Part shown: piece by piece, positions 42,603 to 51,821 of the stretch
Layout: the number at the start of each line of letters is the position of its first letter
How positions within the stretch are numbered: the stretch's first letter is position 1
Source of the DNA: Candidatus Gemmiger avistercoris
GTDB taxonomy: Bacteria > Bacillota > Clostridia > Oscillospirales > Ruminococcaceae
Assembly (NCBI GenBank): GCA_019116705.1
Contig: DXBF01000054.1
Coordinates: 29,304 to 93,303, forward strand
Reading direction: 5' to 3'
Length of the DNA: 64,000 nt
The notes under the pieces: generated by a model
Told to the model about the DNA's origin: nothing
Databases searched by the model: none
Seen by the model: the letters and a program-made list of their open reading frames with translations, nothing else
Made by a program: the position numbers and the translations under genes

Positions 42603-43904
42603 AAGTTTTTCCAAAACGGCTACAAAAAAGCCGTCCGTTCCCGTTTTATGGGGCAGCAGGATCGTCCCGTACTCTCCCGTCTCCATTCCCGGCACCGTGA
42701 CGGGCGGCGGGACAAGGCGGAACTGCGGGTTCTGGCGCAGGAACCACTGGACCTGCGCCTGATTCTCCTGATGATTGACTGTACAGGTAGAATACACCAA
42801 ACGGCCCGATTCAGCAAGAGAATCCGCGCCATTTTGCAAAATTTTACGTTGAACAGCGCACAAATTCTCCATTCCATCCAAATCTTTGTAGCGAATATCC
42901 GGTTTTTTGGCAATGACGCCCAAGCCCGAGCAGGGCACATCACAGAGGACGCGGTCGAATTTTCCCCAGTCAAAACGGACAGCCGCATCGTTCTGCACCG
43001 CCCGGGCACAGGTCACACCGCACCGCGCGAACGCCTTCTCGATCAGCGCCACACGCCCCGGCACCACTTCCCCACTGACCAGTTCGCCGGTGTTTTCCAT
43101 CTGCTGTGCCAGCGTAAGGCTTTTGCCCCCCGGCGCAGCGCAAAGGTCCAGCACCCTCTGCCCGGGCCGCGCCTGCAGGCACAGCGCGGCAAACTGGCTG
43201 GCCAGCCCCTGCACGTGGTACTCCCCGCGGGCGAAAGCGGCGCCTGCGGCCGGGGAGCCCCGAAAGTCCACCAGCAGCGCATGGGGCCAGGGACCGGGCA
43301 AAACACGATGTCCCTCGGCCTGGAGGGCCTGTGCCAGCGTGTCATCGGCCGTCCGCAGCGTATTGACCCGGATCGCCGTGGCCGGACGGGACCGAAAAGA
43401 AGCCGCCAATGCAAACGCTTCCTGCCCGTACTGGGTGTACAGCAGCTGCGCCACTTGACGGGATAAACAATGAAATGTAGCCAGCCGTTCCATCGGGTCA
43501 GGAAAATCCCCTTCCTGCACCTGTTCCTGCGCTGCGCGCCGCAGCACTGCATTCACCATGCCGGCGGCGCTGGTCTTGCCCATAGCCTTGGTCAGACGGA
43601 CCGACTCATTGACTGCCGCAGGCAACGGCACCTGCATATAGCGCGCCTGCGCCAGTCCAGCCCGCAGGATCGCGCGCACCGGCGGGTCCAGTCTGTGGAC
43701 CGGCTTTTTGCTGAAACGGTCCAACAGGTGATCCAGCAACGGCAGATACTCCAGCACGGTGTAAAAGATCCGTGCCGCAAAAGCCGCGTCCCGTGCATCC
43801 GGCGGCGGCACGCATTTTTTCAGTTCCGCATCCAGCACCAGGTTGGCATAACCGGCCTGCTCCTGGTGCATCAGCGCCTTGACTGCCAGACGGCGCGGCG
43901 TCAC
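42594..43904 (-). CDS. rsmB: 16S rRNA m5C967 methyltransferase RsmB
   Basis: A 436-aa protein: N-terminal NusB-like RNA-binding domain (about 1-140) and SAM methylase domain with LDLCAAPGGKSLTLAQQM, CDVPCSGLG (Cys releasing the product) and VYSTCTVNHQENQ (catalytic Cys). The start is GTG at 43904, overlapping the fmt stop by 4 nt (GTGA). Part of the def-fmt-rsmB-rlmN order. Confidence 0.95.
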   Translation of the reverse strand: MTPRRLAVKALMHQEQAGYANLVLDAELKKCVPPPDARDAAFAARIFYTVLEYLPLLDHLLDRFSKKPVHRLDPPVRAILRAGLAQARYMQVPLPAAVNESVRLTKAMGKTSAAGMVNAVLRRAAQEQVQEGDFPDPMERLATFHCLSRQVAQLLYTQYGQEAFALAASFRSRPATAIRVNTLRTADDTLAQALQAEGHRVLPGPWPHALLVDFRGSPAAGAAFARGEYHVQGLASQFAALCLQARPGQRVLDLCAAPGGKSLTLAQQMENTGELVSGEVVPGRVALIEKAFARCGVTCARAVQNDAAVRFDWGKFDRVLCDVPCSGLGVIAKKPDIRYKDLDGMENLCAVQRKILQNGADSLAESGRLVYSTCTVNHQENQAQVQWFLRQNPQFRLVPPPVTVPGMETGEYGTILLPHKTGTDGFFVAVLEKLLT

Positions 43905-44821
43905 AGGGTATCCCCCGCTTTCATGCGGCGCCCCGCGGCCCAGGCGGTGCCCTCCATGGGCTTACCGCCTTCCGGCGTGACCGTCAGCAGTTCCACAGCG
44001 CCGTTCCCCGCCGCGATGGTCAGCGGCTTCAGGGCCAGCACGGTGCCGGGCGCGGCGCCGCCGGGGTTTTCCGCCGTACGGCACGCCTGCACTTTGATGC
44101 GTTTGCCGTCCTGCATGAACCAGGCCATCGGCCACGGGTTCATACCGCGCACCCAGTTGTGGATGTGGACCGCATCCTCCGTGAAGTCGAACCGCGCCAT
44201 TTCCTTGTTGAGGGGCGGCGCCAGCGTTGCCTGCGCGCCGTCCTGCGGGGCAGGGACAAGCTGCCCCGCTTGCAGTTTTTCCAGCGCGGTGACCAGCGTT
44301 TTGGCCCCTACCGCACTGACCCGGTCGAACAGTTGCCCGCTGGTTTCCTCGGGGCCGATCTCCACCGGCTCCACCATCAGGACATCCCCGGTATCCAGCC
44401 CTTCGTCCAGCTGCATGATGGATACGCCGGTCTGCACATCGCCATTGAGGACCGCCCACTGGATGGGCGCCGAGCCGCGGTATTTCGGCAGCAACGAGAC
44501 ATGCAGGTTGATGCAGCCGTAAGGCGCTGCATGCAGCAGCTGCGGCGGGATGATGCAGCCGTAGGCCACTACCACGATGATCTGCGGCGCCAGCCCGCGG
44601 ATCAGATCGTCCGAGGCCCCGTCCCGCAGGGTACGGGGCTGGTACACCGGGATGCCGTGCTGGCGGGCCAGCTGCTTGACCGGCGGCTCCGTCAGGATCT
44701 GCTTGCGGCCCACCGGCTTATCGCGCCGGGTGAATACCGCGCAGATCTCGTGCCCCGCTTCGATGAGCGCGGCCAGGCTTTCCGCCGCGATGTCCGGGGT
44801 TCCCATGAACAAAATGCGCAT
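43901..44821 (-). CDS. fmt: Methionyl-tRNA formyltransferase
   Basis: Formylates initiator Met-tRNA using 10-formyl-THF. The 306-aa protein has the expected N-terminal MRILFMGTPDIAAESL, the catalytic-loop sequence INLHVSLLPKYRGSAPI (usual form 'N-x-H-x-S-L-L-P-x-[YW]-R-G-x-A-P-I') and GVSIMQLDEGLDTGD. The C-terminal tRNA-binding domain is complete. It starts 3 nt after def and overlaps rsmB. Confidence 0.96.
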   Translation of the reverse strand: MRILFMGTPDIAAESLAALIEAGHEICAVFTRRDKPVGRKQILTEPPVKQLARQHGIPVYQPRTLRDGASDDLIRGLAPQIIVVVAYGCIIPPQLLHAAPYGCINLHVSLLPKYRGSAPIQWAVLNGDVQTGVSIMQLDEGLDTGDVLMVEPVEIGPEETSGQLFDRVSAVGAKTLVTALEKLQAGQLVPAPQDGAQATLAPPLNKEMARFDFTEDAVHIHNWVRGMNPWPMAWFMQDGKRIKVQACRTAENPGGAAPGTVLALKPLTIAAGNGAVELLTVTPEGGKPMEGTAWAAGRRMKAGDTL

Positions 44822-44824
44822 CGA

Positions 44825-45340
44825 TCAATCCTCGTTTTCCTCGGGGTAGTCATCCTCATAGAAGCGGGTCGCCAGATCCATGATGGTGATGCCGTCCAGG
44901 TGGTTGTTCTCGTGCTGGATGCAGCGGGCCAGCATATCGTCCGCTTCCATCTCAAACCATTCGCCATGGCGGTCCTGCGCTTTGACCTTGACGTGCTTGG
45001 AGCGGGCGATAGCCCCGTTATGCCCCGGGAAAGAAAGGCATCCTTCGTACAGTTCCACCTTTTCGTCGCTCAGTTCCAGGATTTCGGGGTTGATAAACTC
45101 GATGAACTTGTACTCATAGTTGGCGGGGACTTCTTCCGGCATATCCCGCTCATCCAGGCAGATGAACAGGCGGCGCATCATGCCCACCTGGGGGCCCGCC
45201 AGGCCCAGGCCGTTGGCGGCCAGCAGCGTTTCTTTCATGTCATCCAGCAGGATGCCCAGTTTCTCGTCAAATTTGGTCACCGGGCGGCAGACTTTTTTCA
45301 GGATCGGGTCGCCGTCCTGAACGATGGTGCGAAGAGCCAT
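44825..45340 (-). CDS. def: Peptide deformylase
   Basis: Metalloenzyme removing the formyl group from new proteins. The 171-aa protein has the three motifs with variations: GLGLAGPQ (44-51, with Gly in place of the second Ala), EGCLSFPG (metal ligand Cys101) and QHENNHLDG (His143, Glu144, His147, with Asn where Asp is usual). The metal ligands are intact, so activity is expected. It precedes fmt by 3 nt. Confidence 0.95.
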   Translation of the reverse strand: MALRTIVQDGDPILKKVCRPVTKFDEKLGILLDDMKETLLAANGLGLAGPQVGMMRRLFICLDERDMPEEVPANYEYKFIEFINPEILELSDEKVELYEGCLSFPGHNGAIARSKHVKVKAQDRHGEWFEMEADDMLARCIQHENNHLDGITIMDLATRFYEDDYPEENED

Positions 45341-45424
45341 GATGTGTTACCTCCATTTAAATCGTGAAATAGAAAAACAAACAAGCAAATTTACGCCGGG
45401 GATGCCGCTATTGCGTGAAGCCAT

Positions 45425-45706
45425 TTAATCCCGGTGCAGCCAGTCGGCGGCCGCCAACACGGCATTGGCAACAAAAAAGCCAAAGCTGACCCAAGCGGCG
45501 GCGGCAAAACAGGCATAGAAATCCGCGCGGGTGTGCACAGAATCCCATATACCGAACAGGCTGTGCAGCACGCTGTTGATCCCGATACCGTCAGGATTCA
45601 TCTCAGATACAAGCGAACCCAGGAGATTCAAGCCGCTGTCCACCGTAAAAAACAGCGAAATTACCAACCCGACCAACGCCGCTATGCGTACGATCTTGAA
45701 TCCCAT
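45425..45706 (-). CDS. Small membrane protein, unknown
   Basis: A 93-aa protein with two hydrophobic segments (about 4-22 and 62-86) and a short loop between. I recognise no family. The start at 45706 has GGGGGAG 7 nt upstream; a TTG eight codons earlier is less likely. It sits between priA (70 nt) and def (84 nt), where the usual gene order has none, so it looks like an insertion into the conserved cluster. Confidence 0.7.
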   Translation of the reverse strand: MGFKIVRIAALVGLVISLFFTVDSGLNLLGSLVSEMNPDGIGINSVLHSLFGIWDSVHTRADFYACFAAAAWVSFGFFVANAVLAAADWLHRD

Positions 45707-45776
45707 GCAGCAACTCCCCCTTTTCAGCAATGCATCAGGAAAACCTTGCCAGCGCTCTTAGCGGTCGGGCGGCCGG

Positions 45777-48044
45777 TCACAGATCCCCGTCGGAATTGAA
45801 ATCCAGAACCACCGAAGCCTTTTGCGGCAGTTTTTCCTGCGCGTAGGCTTCCAGCGTTTCCCGCAGCAGCGCGCGGAAAGCGGCGTCGTTGCGGCATTTG
45901 ATGGTGAGTTTGTAACGGTATTTTCCGTTCAGCATGCTGATGTTCATGGGGGCGGGGCCCAACAGGCGCATCGGTATATGGGGGCGCCGGGCGGCGCGCT
46001 CCGCCAGCAGTGTGCCGAAACGATGCGCCGCCAACGCCACCGCGCCCTCCTGCGCGCCTACAAAACCGGCCACACAGAAAGCGCAGAAAGGCGGATACAG
46101 GCCGAATTTGCGAAAGGCGATCTCTTCCCGGTAGAACGCCTCGTAATCCTGCGCGGCCGCCAGCTGCAGCACCGGGTGCCCCGGCACAGTGGTCTGGATC
46201 AGCGCTCGCCCCGGCAGTTCTGCCCGGCCGCCCCGCCCGATGACCTGGGTCACCAGACTGAACACGTTTTCATAGGCGCGGAACCCCTGCCCGAACAGCA
46301 GCGAATCAATGCCCAAAACGCCCACCAGCGTGACCTTCTCAAAATCCAGGCCCTTGGCCACCATCTGGGTGCCCAGCAGGATGTCATAGTCGTGCCGGCC
46401 AAATTCAGCCAGCATCTTCTCATGGGCGTTTTTCTGCCCGGTGGAGTCCTGGTCCATGCGCAGGACCCGCGCCTGCGGCAGAAGTTCGGCCAGTTCCTCT
46501 TCCACCCGCTGGGTGCCGAAGCCGCTGTAACGGAGCTTGCCGCCGCATTCCGGGCAGGTCTGGGGCAGCGGCTGTACCGTGTGCCCACAATGGTGGCACA
46601 TCAGCGCCTGCTGGGGTTTGTGGTAGACCAGCGGCACGCTGCAGTTGGGGCAGTTGAGCACGTGGCCGCAAACCGTACACATACCCACCGTGTGGTAGCC
46701 CCGCCGGTTCAGCAGCAGGATGCTCTGTTCCCCGTTATCCAGGTTCTTCTGCAGTTCCTGCGCCATGCGGGCGCTGACTTCCCGCGGGTTACCCGCCGCC
46801 AGTTCAGCGCGCATGTCGATAAAATCCACTTTCGGCAGCGGTCGCTCCCCATAACGCTGTTTCAGTGTGACCAGTTTGTACTTTCCGTTCGCCGCCGCGT
46901 GGTAGGTCTCGGTGCGCGGGGTGGCAGAGGCAAAGACCAGCAGGGCGTTTTCGATCGCGGCGCGCTTTTTGGCCACGTCGTGGGCGTCATACCGTGGGGC
47001 GGATTCGCTCTGGTAGGTGTGCTCCTGTTCTTCGTCCAGAATGATCAGGCCCAGGTTTTGCAGCGGCGCAAAGATAGCGCTGCGCGTGCCCACCACGATA
47101 TCGGCGTTGCCCTGCTGGATCATCCGCCATTGCAGCAGGCGCTCGGTGTTGTTCAGCGCCGAATGCTGCACCGCCAGGCGGCTGCCGAAGGTGGATTTCA
47201 GACGGTGGATCATCTGGGGGGTCAGGCTGATCTCCGGCACCAGCACCAACGCCTTGCGGCCAAGTTCCAGCGTCCGCTCGATCAGCTTGAGGAACACCAT
47301 GGTCTTGCCGCTGCCGGTAACCCCGTGCAGCAGCGCGGCATGCGGGCGGTCATCTTCCAGATCCGGCAGCAGTGCTTCCAGGGCATGCTGCTGCTCCCCC
47401 GCCAGGGTGATGGGCTGCGGGTCAAAGGGAATGCTTGCAAAGAGGTCCAGCATTCGATCCTGCCGGCCCTCCTGCAAAACGCCCTTGCGGCACAAGGTAT
47501 CCAGCGTGGGCTTGGAGATCCCCCGTTCTTCCAGCTGGCGGGCCGTCAGCGGGCCTTGACGCAGGGCTTCCACTGCCGCCAGCTGACGGGGGCCGGGTTT
47601 TGGTTTGGCAGGCAGTTCCCCCGCCAGGGTATAGACCCGCTCCGTCGTGCGGTTCAGGCAGTTCTGCATCACCGGGCGGCCGTTTTCGAGCGTGCAGCGG
47701 TACTGCGCCCCATAGGGGATCACCGCCCGGACCGCCTCGAACCAGGTACAGAAAGTCCGCTCTTTGAGGAACCGCACCAGTTCCATCAGATCCGGCGTCA
47801 GCCGTGCCTGTTCGGGGGCTGCATCCCACAGAGATTTCAGCCGGGGGGAAGCATTCTCCTGCGTTTCTTCCTGCACTGCCAGCACCACGGCCATGCGGGG
47901 CTTGTCGCCCCGCCCAAAGGGCACCAGCACCAGGCTGCCGGGCCAGACCCGCCCCTGCATCGGCGGCGGGATGCGGTAGGAATAGCATTTATCGAAGTGT
48001 ATAGTCGCGTTGTCTACCGCGACCTGCGCGATTTGCCGGGTCAT
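45777..48044 (-). CDS. priA: Primosomal helicase PriA
   Basis: Restarts stalled replication forks. The 755-aa protein has the N-terminal 3'-DNA-binding domain, Walker A GVTGSGKT, a DEEQ box in LDEEQEHTYQ (DEEH in E. coli), two pairs of zinc-binding cysteines (CTVCGHVLNCPNC, CHHCG, CPECGG) and helicase motifs QVIGRGGRAE. The start at 48044 overlaps the gmk stop (ATGA). In Bacillus, rpoZ and coaBC lie between gmk and priA; here they are absent. Confidence 0.95.
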   Translation of the reverse strand: MTRQIAQVAVDNATIHFDKCYSYRIPPPMQGRVWPGSLVLVPFGRGDKPRMAVVLAVQEETQENASPRLKSLWDAAPEQARLTPDLMELVRFLKERTFCTWFEAVRAVIPYGAQYRCTLENGRPVMQNCLNRTTERVYTLAGELPAKPKPGPRQLAAVEALRQGPLTARQLEERGISKPTLDTLCRKGVLQEGRQDRMLDLFASIPFDPQPITLAGEQQHALEALLPDLEDDRPHAALLHGVTGSGKTMVFLKLIERTLELGRKALVLVPEISLTPQMIHRLKSTFGSRLAVQHSALNNTERLLQWRMIQQGNADIVVGTRSAIFAPLQNLGLIILDEEQEHTYQSESAPRYDAHDVAKKRAAIENALLVFASATPRTETYHAAANGKYKLVTLKQRYGERPLPKVDFIDMRAELAAGNPREVSARMAQELQKNLDNGEQSILLLNRRGYHTVGMCTVCGHVLNCPNCSVPLVYHKPQQALMCHHCGHTVQPLPQTCPECGGKLRYSGFGTQRVEEELAELLPQARVLRMDQDSTGQKNAHEKMLAEFGRHDYDILLGTQMVAKGLDFEKVTLVGVLGIDSLLFGQGFRAYENVFSLVTQVIGRGGRAELPGRALIQTTVPGHPVLQLAAAQDYEAFYREEIAFRKFGLYPPFCAFCVAGFVGAQEGAVALAAHRFGTLLAERAARRPHIPMRLLGPAPMNISMLNGKYRYKLTIKCRNDAAFRALLRETLEAYAQEKLPQKASVVLDFNSDGDL

Positions 48045-48619
48045 TCGTCCTTCCCGTGTTTCAGCCGGAACTGAATGATGGAATACAGGCTGTCGGCGCA
48101 AGTCTCCACCTGCACGTTGACCACATGCTCGTCATAGTCCACCGAATTGGCGATCTCTGTCTCGGCGCGCTTGAGCCGGCGCTGGATCGTTTCTTCGTTC
48201 TCTGTGCCGCGGTTGCGCAGGCGGCGTTCCAGTTCTTCCATATCCGGCGGCAGCACGAAGATCGTCGTCGCGCCGGGGTACATCCGCTTGATATTGCCTG
48301 CTCCCTCCACCTCGATGACGAGAATGACGGGGATCCCCAGCGCCATGCGGCCCTCGATCTCGCTGCGCAGCGTCCCGTAATAGTTGCCGCAGTACTGAGT
48401 GTGTTCCACGATCTGATCCTCGGCCAGATGCTTTTCAAAGTCCGTCCTGGTCATAAAGTGGTAGTTGATCCCGTCTTTCTCCCCTTCCCGGGGCGGACGG
48501 GTCGTGGCTGAGACCGTGTGCTGGATCTCCGGGTGTTTTTTCAGCAGGTTGGCCACCACGGTGTCCTTCCCCGTGCCCGACGGCCCCGATACAACGAACA
48601 GATACTTTTCACCTTTCAT
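48041..48619 (-). CDS. gmk: Guanylate kinase
   Basis: Phosphorylates GMP to GDP. The 192-aa protein has the P-loop GPSGTGKDT, the GMP-binding TTRPPREGEKDGINYHF, and VILVIEVEGAGNIK. It lies between remA (15-nt gap) and priA (4-nt overlap), part of the yloC-remA-gmk cluster. Confidence 0.96.
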   Translation of the reverse strand: MKGEKYLFVVSGPSGTGKDTVVANLLKKHPEIQHTVSATTRPPREGEKDGINYHFMTRTDFEKHLAEDQIVEHTQYCGNYYGTLRSEIEGRMALGIPVILVIEVEGAGNIKRMYPGATTIFVLPPDMEELERRLRNRGTENEETIQRRLKRAETEIANSVDYDEHVVNVQVETCADSLYSIIQFRLKHGKDE

Positions 48620-48634
48620 GATTCCTATACCCCT

Positions 48635-48883
48635 TTATTCTTCCTTTTCTTCCTGCGCAAACCGCCCTGTCACGCTGTCCAGCGGGATGCCGGACAGGAT
48701 CACATGGTCGGAGTCCATAATCAAAACCGCCTGCGTCCGCCGCCCGTAGGAGGCGTCGATCAGCGCGCCCTTTTCCCGCGCGTCCTGGATCAGACGTTTG
48801 ATGGGCGCCGAATCCGGGCTGATGATGGCGATCACACGGTCCGCGTTCACCATATTGCCGAAGCCAATGTTGATAAGTTTCAT
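48635..48883 (-). CDS. remA: RemA-family DNA-binding regulator (DUF370)
   Basis: An 82-aa protein of the RemA family. In Bacillus, RemA forms ring-shaped oligomers and activates biofilm matrix and osmoprotection genes. Seen: [32 protein letters not shown] and [15 protein letters not shown], nearly the whole conserved core. Placement between yicC and gmk is the usual one. What it regulates in this organism is unknown. Confidence 0.94.
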   Translation of the reverse strand: MKLINIGFGNMVNADRVIAIISPDSAPIKRLIQDAREKGALIDASYGRRTQAVLIMDSDHVILSGIPLDSVTGRFAQEEKEE

Positions 48884-48892
48884 GGCTGCCCC

Positions 48893-49771
48893 TTACTCGA
48901 TGTTCTGGATCTGTTCCCGGATCTTCTCGATCTCGGACTTGAGTTCCACCACCAGCCGGGTGATGGCCACATCCTGGCATTTGGAACCGATGGTATTGGA
49001 CTCCCGGTTGAGTTCCTGTGTCAGAAAATCCAGCTTACGGCCTATGGGCTCTGCCATCTCCAAAATATCCCGGTACTGGGCCACATGGCTGTGCAGGCGC
49101 ACAGTCTCCTCGTCGATCGCCGTCTTATCCGCAAAGATCGCCGCTTCGGTGATCAGCCGCGACTCGTCGATGCTGCGATCCCCGAGCAGTTCCTGCAGGC
49201 GGGCATAAAGCTTTTCCGTGTATGCCCGGACCCGGCCCGCGCTGTCCTTTTCGATCTCGCCCACCAGTTTCTCAATGGTCTCCAGCCGCCCCGACACGTC
49301 TGCTTTGAGTTTGCCGCCTTCCCGGGCGCGCATGGCCACAAAGGCGTCCAGCGCCTGCTGTGCCACCGACTGCACATCCTGCCACAGTTCCGTTTCATCC
49401 GCCGGCGCGGCGGTCTGGGCCAGCACATCGGGGAAACGCGCCAGCATCCCCGCCGTCATATCGTTTTTCAGATCCATCCGCTCTGCCAGAGCGTTCAGTG
49501 CCGCCCGGTACCCCTGCGCCAACGGCCAGTTCACCGTGACAACGGTATCTGCCGCCGTGACAGCCTGCACAGTGAGGGTCAGTTCCACTTTGCCGCGGCT
49601 GACCCGGGAAGCCACCAGCTGCTTGAGTTTATCCTCCAGAAACATGCAGGAGCGCGGCAGACGGGAGGAATACTCAAAAAAGCGCGCATTGACGCTGCGC
49701 AGCTCCACTTTGATATCCCGCCCGTGCAGCAGCGCCCCCGCGCGGCCATAGCCCGTCATGCTTAAAACCAT
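48893..49771 (-). CDS. YicC-family endoribonuclease
   Basis: A 292-aa protein of the YicC family, which has RNase activity in E. coli. Seen: MTGYGRA near the start, VELRSVNARFFE, RGKVELTL, and a DUF1732 C-terminus (KLDFLTQELNRESNTIGSK). The start at 49771 has GAGG 7-8 nt upstream; the frame is open much further but has no family similarity. It is the first gene of the cluster and carries the promoter. Confidence 0.92.
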   Translation of the reverse strand: MVLSMTGYGRAGALLHGRDIKVELRSVNARFFEYSSRLPRSCMFLEDKLKQLVASRVSRGKVELTLTVQAVTAADTVVTVNWPLAQGYRAALNALAERMDLKNDMTAGMLARFPDVLAQTAAPADETELWQDVQSVAQQALDAFVAMRAREGGKLKADVSGRLETIEKLVGEIEKDSAGRVRAYTEKLYARLQELLGDRSIDESRLITEAAIFADKTAIDEETVRLHSHVAQYRDILEMAEPIGRKLDFLTQELNRESNTIGSKCQDVAITRLVVELKSEIEKIREQIQNIE

Positions 49772-49815
49772 ATCCTGCACCTCACACGTTCCTTGCCGAA
49801 AAACATATATTGTAT

Positions 49816-49844
49816 ATTGTACTATTTTTACGGGCCGGATGCAA
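49816..49844 (-). promoter_or_regulatory. Promoter of the yicC-remA-gmk-priA cluster
   Basis: Minus-strand TTGCAT (49839-49844), 17-nt spacer, TACAAT (49816-49821). Confidence 0.65.
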
Positions 49845-49895
49845 GAAAAAAGGGCTTCTTTCTCCGATTTCCGGCGCTTTTTCACCGCACAGACA

Positions 49896-49928
49896 CAAAA
49901 AGCCGCCCCCGCCAGCGGCGGGAGCGGC
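49896..49928 (-). terminator. Terminator of the transcarboxylase-like operon
   Basis: Minus-strand stem GCCGCTCCCGCC / GGCGGGGGCGGC (one G-U pair) with a GCT loop, followed by TTTTTG. Confidence 0.85.
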
Positions 49929-49937
49929 CTGCAAACA

Positions 49938-51341
49938 TTAGACCGGGTGAGATTTCTTCTCGTAATCGGCATGGAGCGCATCCACGCCCTGCAGCCGGGC
50001 GTTGCGCTTTTCAAAGAATTTGGGCGCGACCTGCGGGAACATGGCGTAGGTCAGCACATCCTCTTCCTGAATGGCGTACTTGGAGGCTTCTTCCTTCAGT
50101 TTATCCATCTCAGGCTCCAGCGTATCGGCAAAACGGCAGGTGATGGGTTCTTCGCCCTTCAAGATGAAGTCGCTGAACTCTTTCTTGATGGGGGCCGGGG
50201 TCTTGCCGTAGTCGCCATGGACCAGGCCCTTGAATTCCTTCGTGACCATCTTGTAGCGCTCGCCCAGGATCACGTTGAACACAGCCTGAGTGCCCACGAT
50301 CTGGCTGGTGGGGGTGACCAGCGGCGGATACCCCGCGTCCTCGCGCACACGGGGGATCTCCGCCAGCACTTCGTCCAGCTTGTCCTCCTGCCCGGCGTCT
50401 TTCAGCTGCTTGAGCATGTTGGAGAACATGCCGCCCGGCACCTGGTACAGCAACGTGTTGGCGTCGACGCCCAGGGACTTGGGGCTGATCTGGCCGTTGG
50501 CGATGTACTTTTCGCGCAGTTTGGCGAAATAGGCGCGCACAACGTTGAGCTGGTTCAAATCGAGGCCCGTATCGTAGTCGGTGCCCTGCAGGGCGGCGAC
50601 CAGACTCTCGGTAGGCATGTGGGAAGTACCCAGCGCCAGCGGGCTCATGGCGGTGTCCACGATGTCGGCGCCCGCCTCGATGCCCTTGAGGATGGACATG
50701 GAAGCCAGACCGGCAGTGTAATGGCTGTGAATGTCCACCGGGATGCTGACGGTGGATTTCAGCTCTTTGACCAGGTCATAGCAGGTGTACGGCTTGAGCA
50801 GGCCCGCCATGTCCTTGATGCAGATGGAGTCGGCGCCCATCTCTTCCAGCGTCTTTGCGTACTGTGCAAAGTACTCGTTGTTGTGCACCGGGCTCAGGGT
50901 GTAGCTGATGCACGCCTGGACGTGCGCGCCTTCCTTGTTGGCCGCCTGGATGGCCGTCTGCAGGTTGCGCGGGTCATTCAGCGCGTCAAAAATGCGGATC
51001 AAGTCGATGCCGTTGGCCACGGATTTCTGTACGAAGTACTCGACCGCGTCGTCGGCATAGGGGCGGTACCCCAGCATGTTCTGGCCGCGGAACAGCATCT
51101 GCAGCTTCTGGTGCGGCAGTTCTTTGCGCAGGATGCGCAGGCGCTCCCACGGGTCCTCGTCCAAAAAGCGGATGCAGGAGTCAAAGGTCGCGCCGCCCCA
51201 GCATTCCACCGAGAAGTACGGGATCTTGTCCATCTCTGGCAGGATCGGGCACATTTCGTCCATCGTCATGCGGGTGGCAAGCAGCGACTGGTGCGCGTCG
51301 CGCAGAACGACCTCGGTAATTTGGATCGGTTTCTTAGCCAA
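49938..51341 (-). CDS. Pyruvate/oxaloacetate-type carboxyltransferase subunit (OadA/5S-like)
   Basis: A 467-aa biotin-dependent carboxyltransferase of the HMGL-like barrel type, moving CO2 between carboxybiotin and pyruvate/oxaloacetate. Seen: TEVVLRDAHQSLLATRM, the ECWGGATFD motif, FRGQNMLGYRPYADD, SICIKDMAGLL (Lys expected to be carbamylated) and VDIHSHYTAGLA (metal His pair). No biotin domain is attached; a separate gene provides it. The start is TTG with GAGGTG 7 nt upstream. Last gene of a three-gene operon. Confidence 0.92.
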   Translation of the reverse strand: MAKKPIQITEVVLRDAHQSLLATRMTMDEMCPILPEMDKIPYFSVECWGGATFDSCIRFLDEDPWERLRILRKELPHQKLQMLFRGQNMLGYRPYADDAVEYFVQKSVANGIDLIRIFDALNDPRNLQTAIQAANKEGAHVQACISYTLSPVHNNEYFAQYAKTLEEMGADSICIKDMAGLLKPYTCYDLVKELKSTVSIPVDIHSHYTAGLASMSILKGIEAGADIVDTAMSPLALGTSHMPTESLVAALQGTDYDTGLDLNQLNVVRAYFAKLREKYIANGQISPKSLGVDANTLLYQVPGGMFSNMLKQLKDAGQEDKLDEVLAEIPRVREDAGYPPLVTPTSQIVGTQAVFNVILGERYKMVTKEFKGLVHGDYGKTPAPIKKEFSDFILKGEEPITCRFADTLEPEMDKLKEEASKYAIQEEDVLTYAMFPQVAPKFFEKRNARLQGVDALHADYEKKSHPV

Positions 51342-51367
51342 TGTCTTTCACCTCGCTATTTATTCAA

Positions 51368-51769
51368 TCAGTTCATGGTGCACAGCAGCGTGCCGGAATC
51401 CACCACATCGCCCTTGCGGACGTCCACGCTGGCGACGGTGCCGTCCTGCGGGGCGCTGATCTCGTTTTCCATCTTCATGGCCTCGAGGATCAGCAGCGTA
51501 TCGCCGGCCTTGACGGAATCGCCCGGCTTGACGCGCACATCCAGGATATTGCCCGGCATCGGCGCATTGACGGCCACCGCGCCGGCGGTCCCGGCAGGAG
51601 CCGCCGGTTCGGCAGCGGGTGCCGGGGCGGGCGCTGCCGCAGGAGCCGGGGCAGGGGCAGCCGCCGCGGCAGGCGCAGCGGGTGCAGCAGGAGCCGCAGC
51701 AGAGGCCACGCCCTCTTCCACGGTAACGTTGTAAGCGACACCATTGACAGTAACGATCAGGTTTTTCAT
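51368..51769 (-). CDS. Biotin carboxyl carrier protein
   Basis: A 133-aa carrier. A short N-terminal segment (1-22) leads into a linker of nearly pure Ala and Pro (about 23-62), then a biotinyl domain with EAMKMEN; Lys99 carries biotin. Linkers like this are typical of decarboxylase and transcarboxylase carriers. It lies between two carboxyltransferase genes (26 and 52 nt gaps) and is their evident shuttle. AAGGAGG precedes the start. Confidence 0.93.
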   Translation of the reverse strand: MKNLIVTVNGVAYNVTVEEGVASAAAPAAPAAPAAAAAPAPAPAAAPAPAPAAEPAAPAGTAGAVAVNAPMPGNILDVRVKPGDSVKAGDTLLILEAMKMENEISAPQDGTVASVDVRKGDVVDSGTLLCTMN

Positions 51770-51821
51770 AGGAAGATCCTCCTTAAAAAGTCAGAACATG
51801 AGATTCGCTGTGCGCCCAGGC

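Noticed and set aside
45822..48074. A 750-codon open frame on the plus strand opposite priA
   Set aside because: Antisense to a clear priA gene; its protein is rich in His, Arg and Gln with no family similarity. Long antisense frames are expected in GC-rich coding DNA.
51580..51705. A low-complexity repeat
   Set aside because: It encodes the Ala/Pro linker of the biotin carrier, so no separate repeat element is needed.
49758..51734. A 658-codon plus-strand frame opposite the OadA-like and biotin carrier genes
   Set aside because: Antisense shadow; its Ala/Gly-rich end is the mirror of the Ala/Pro linker of the biotin carrier.
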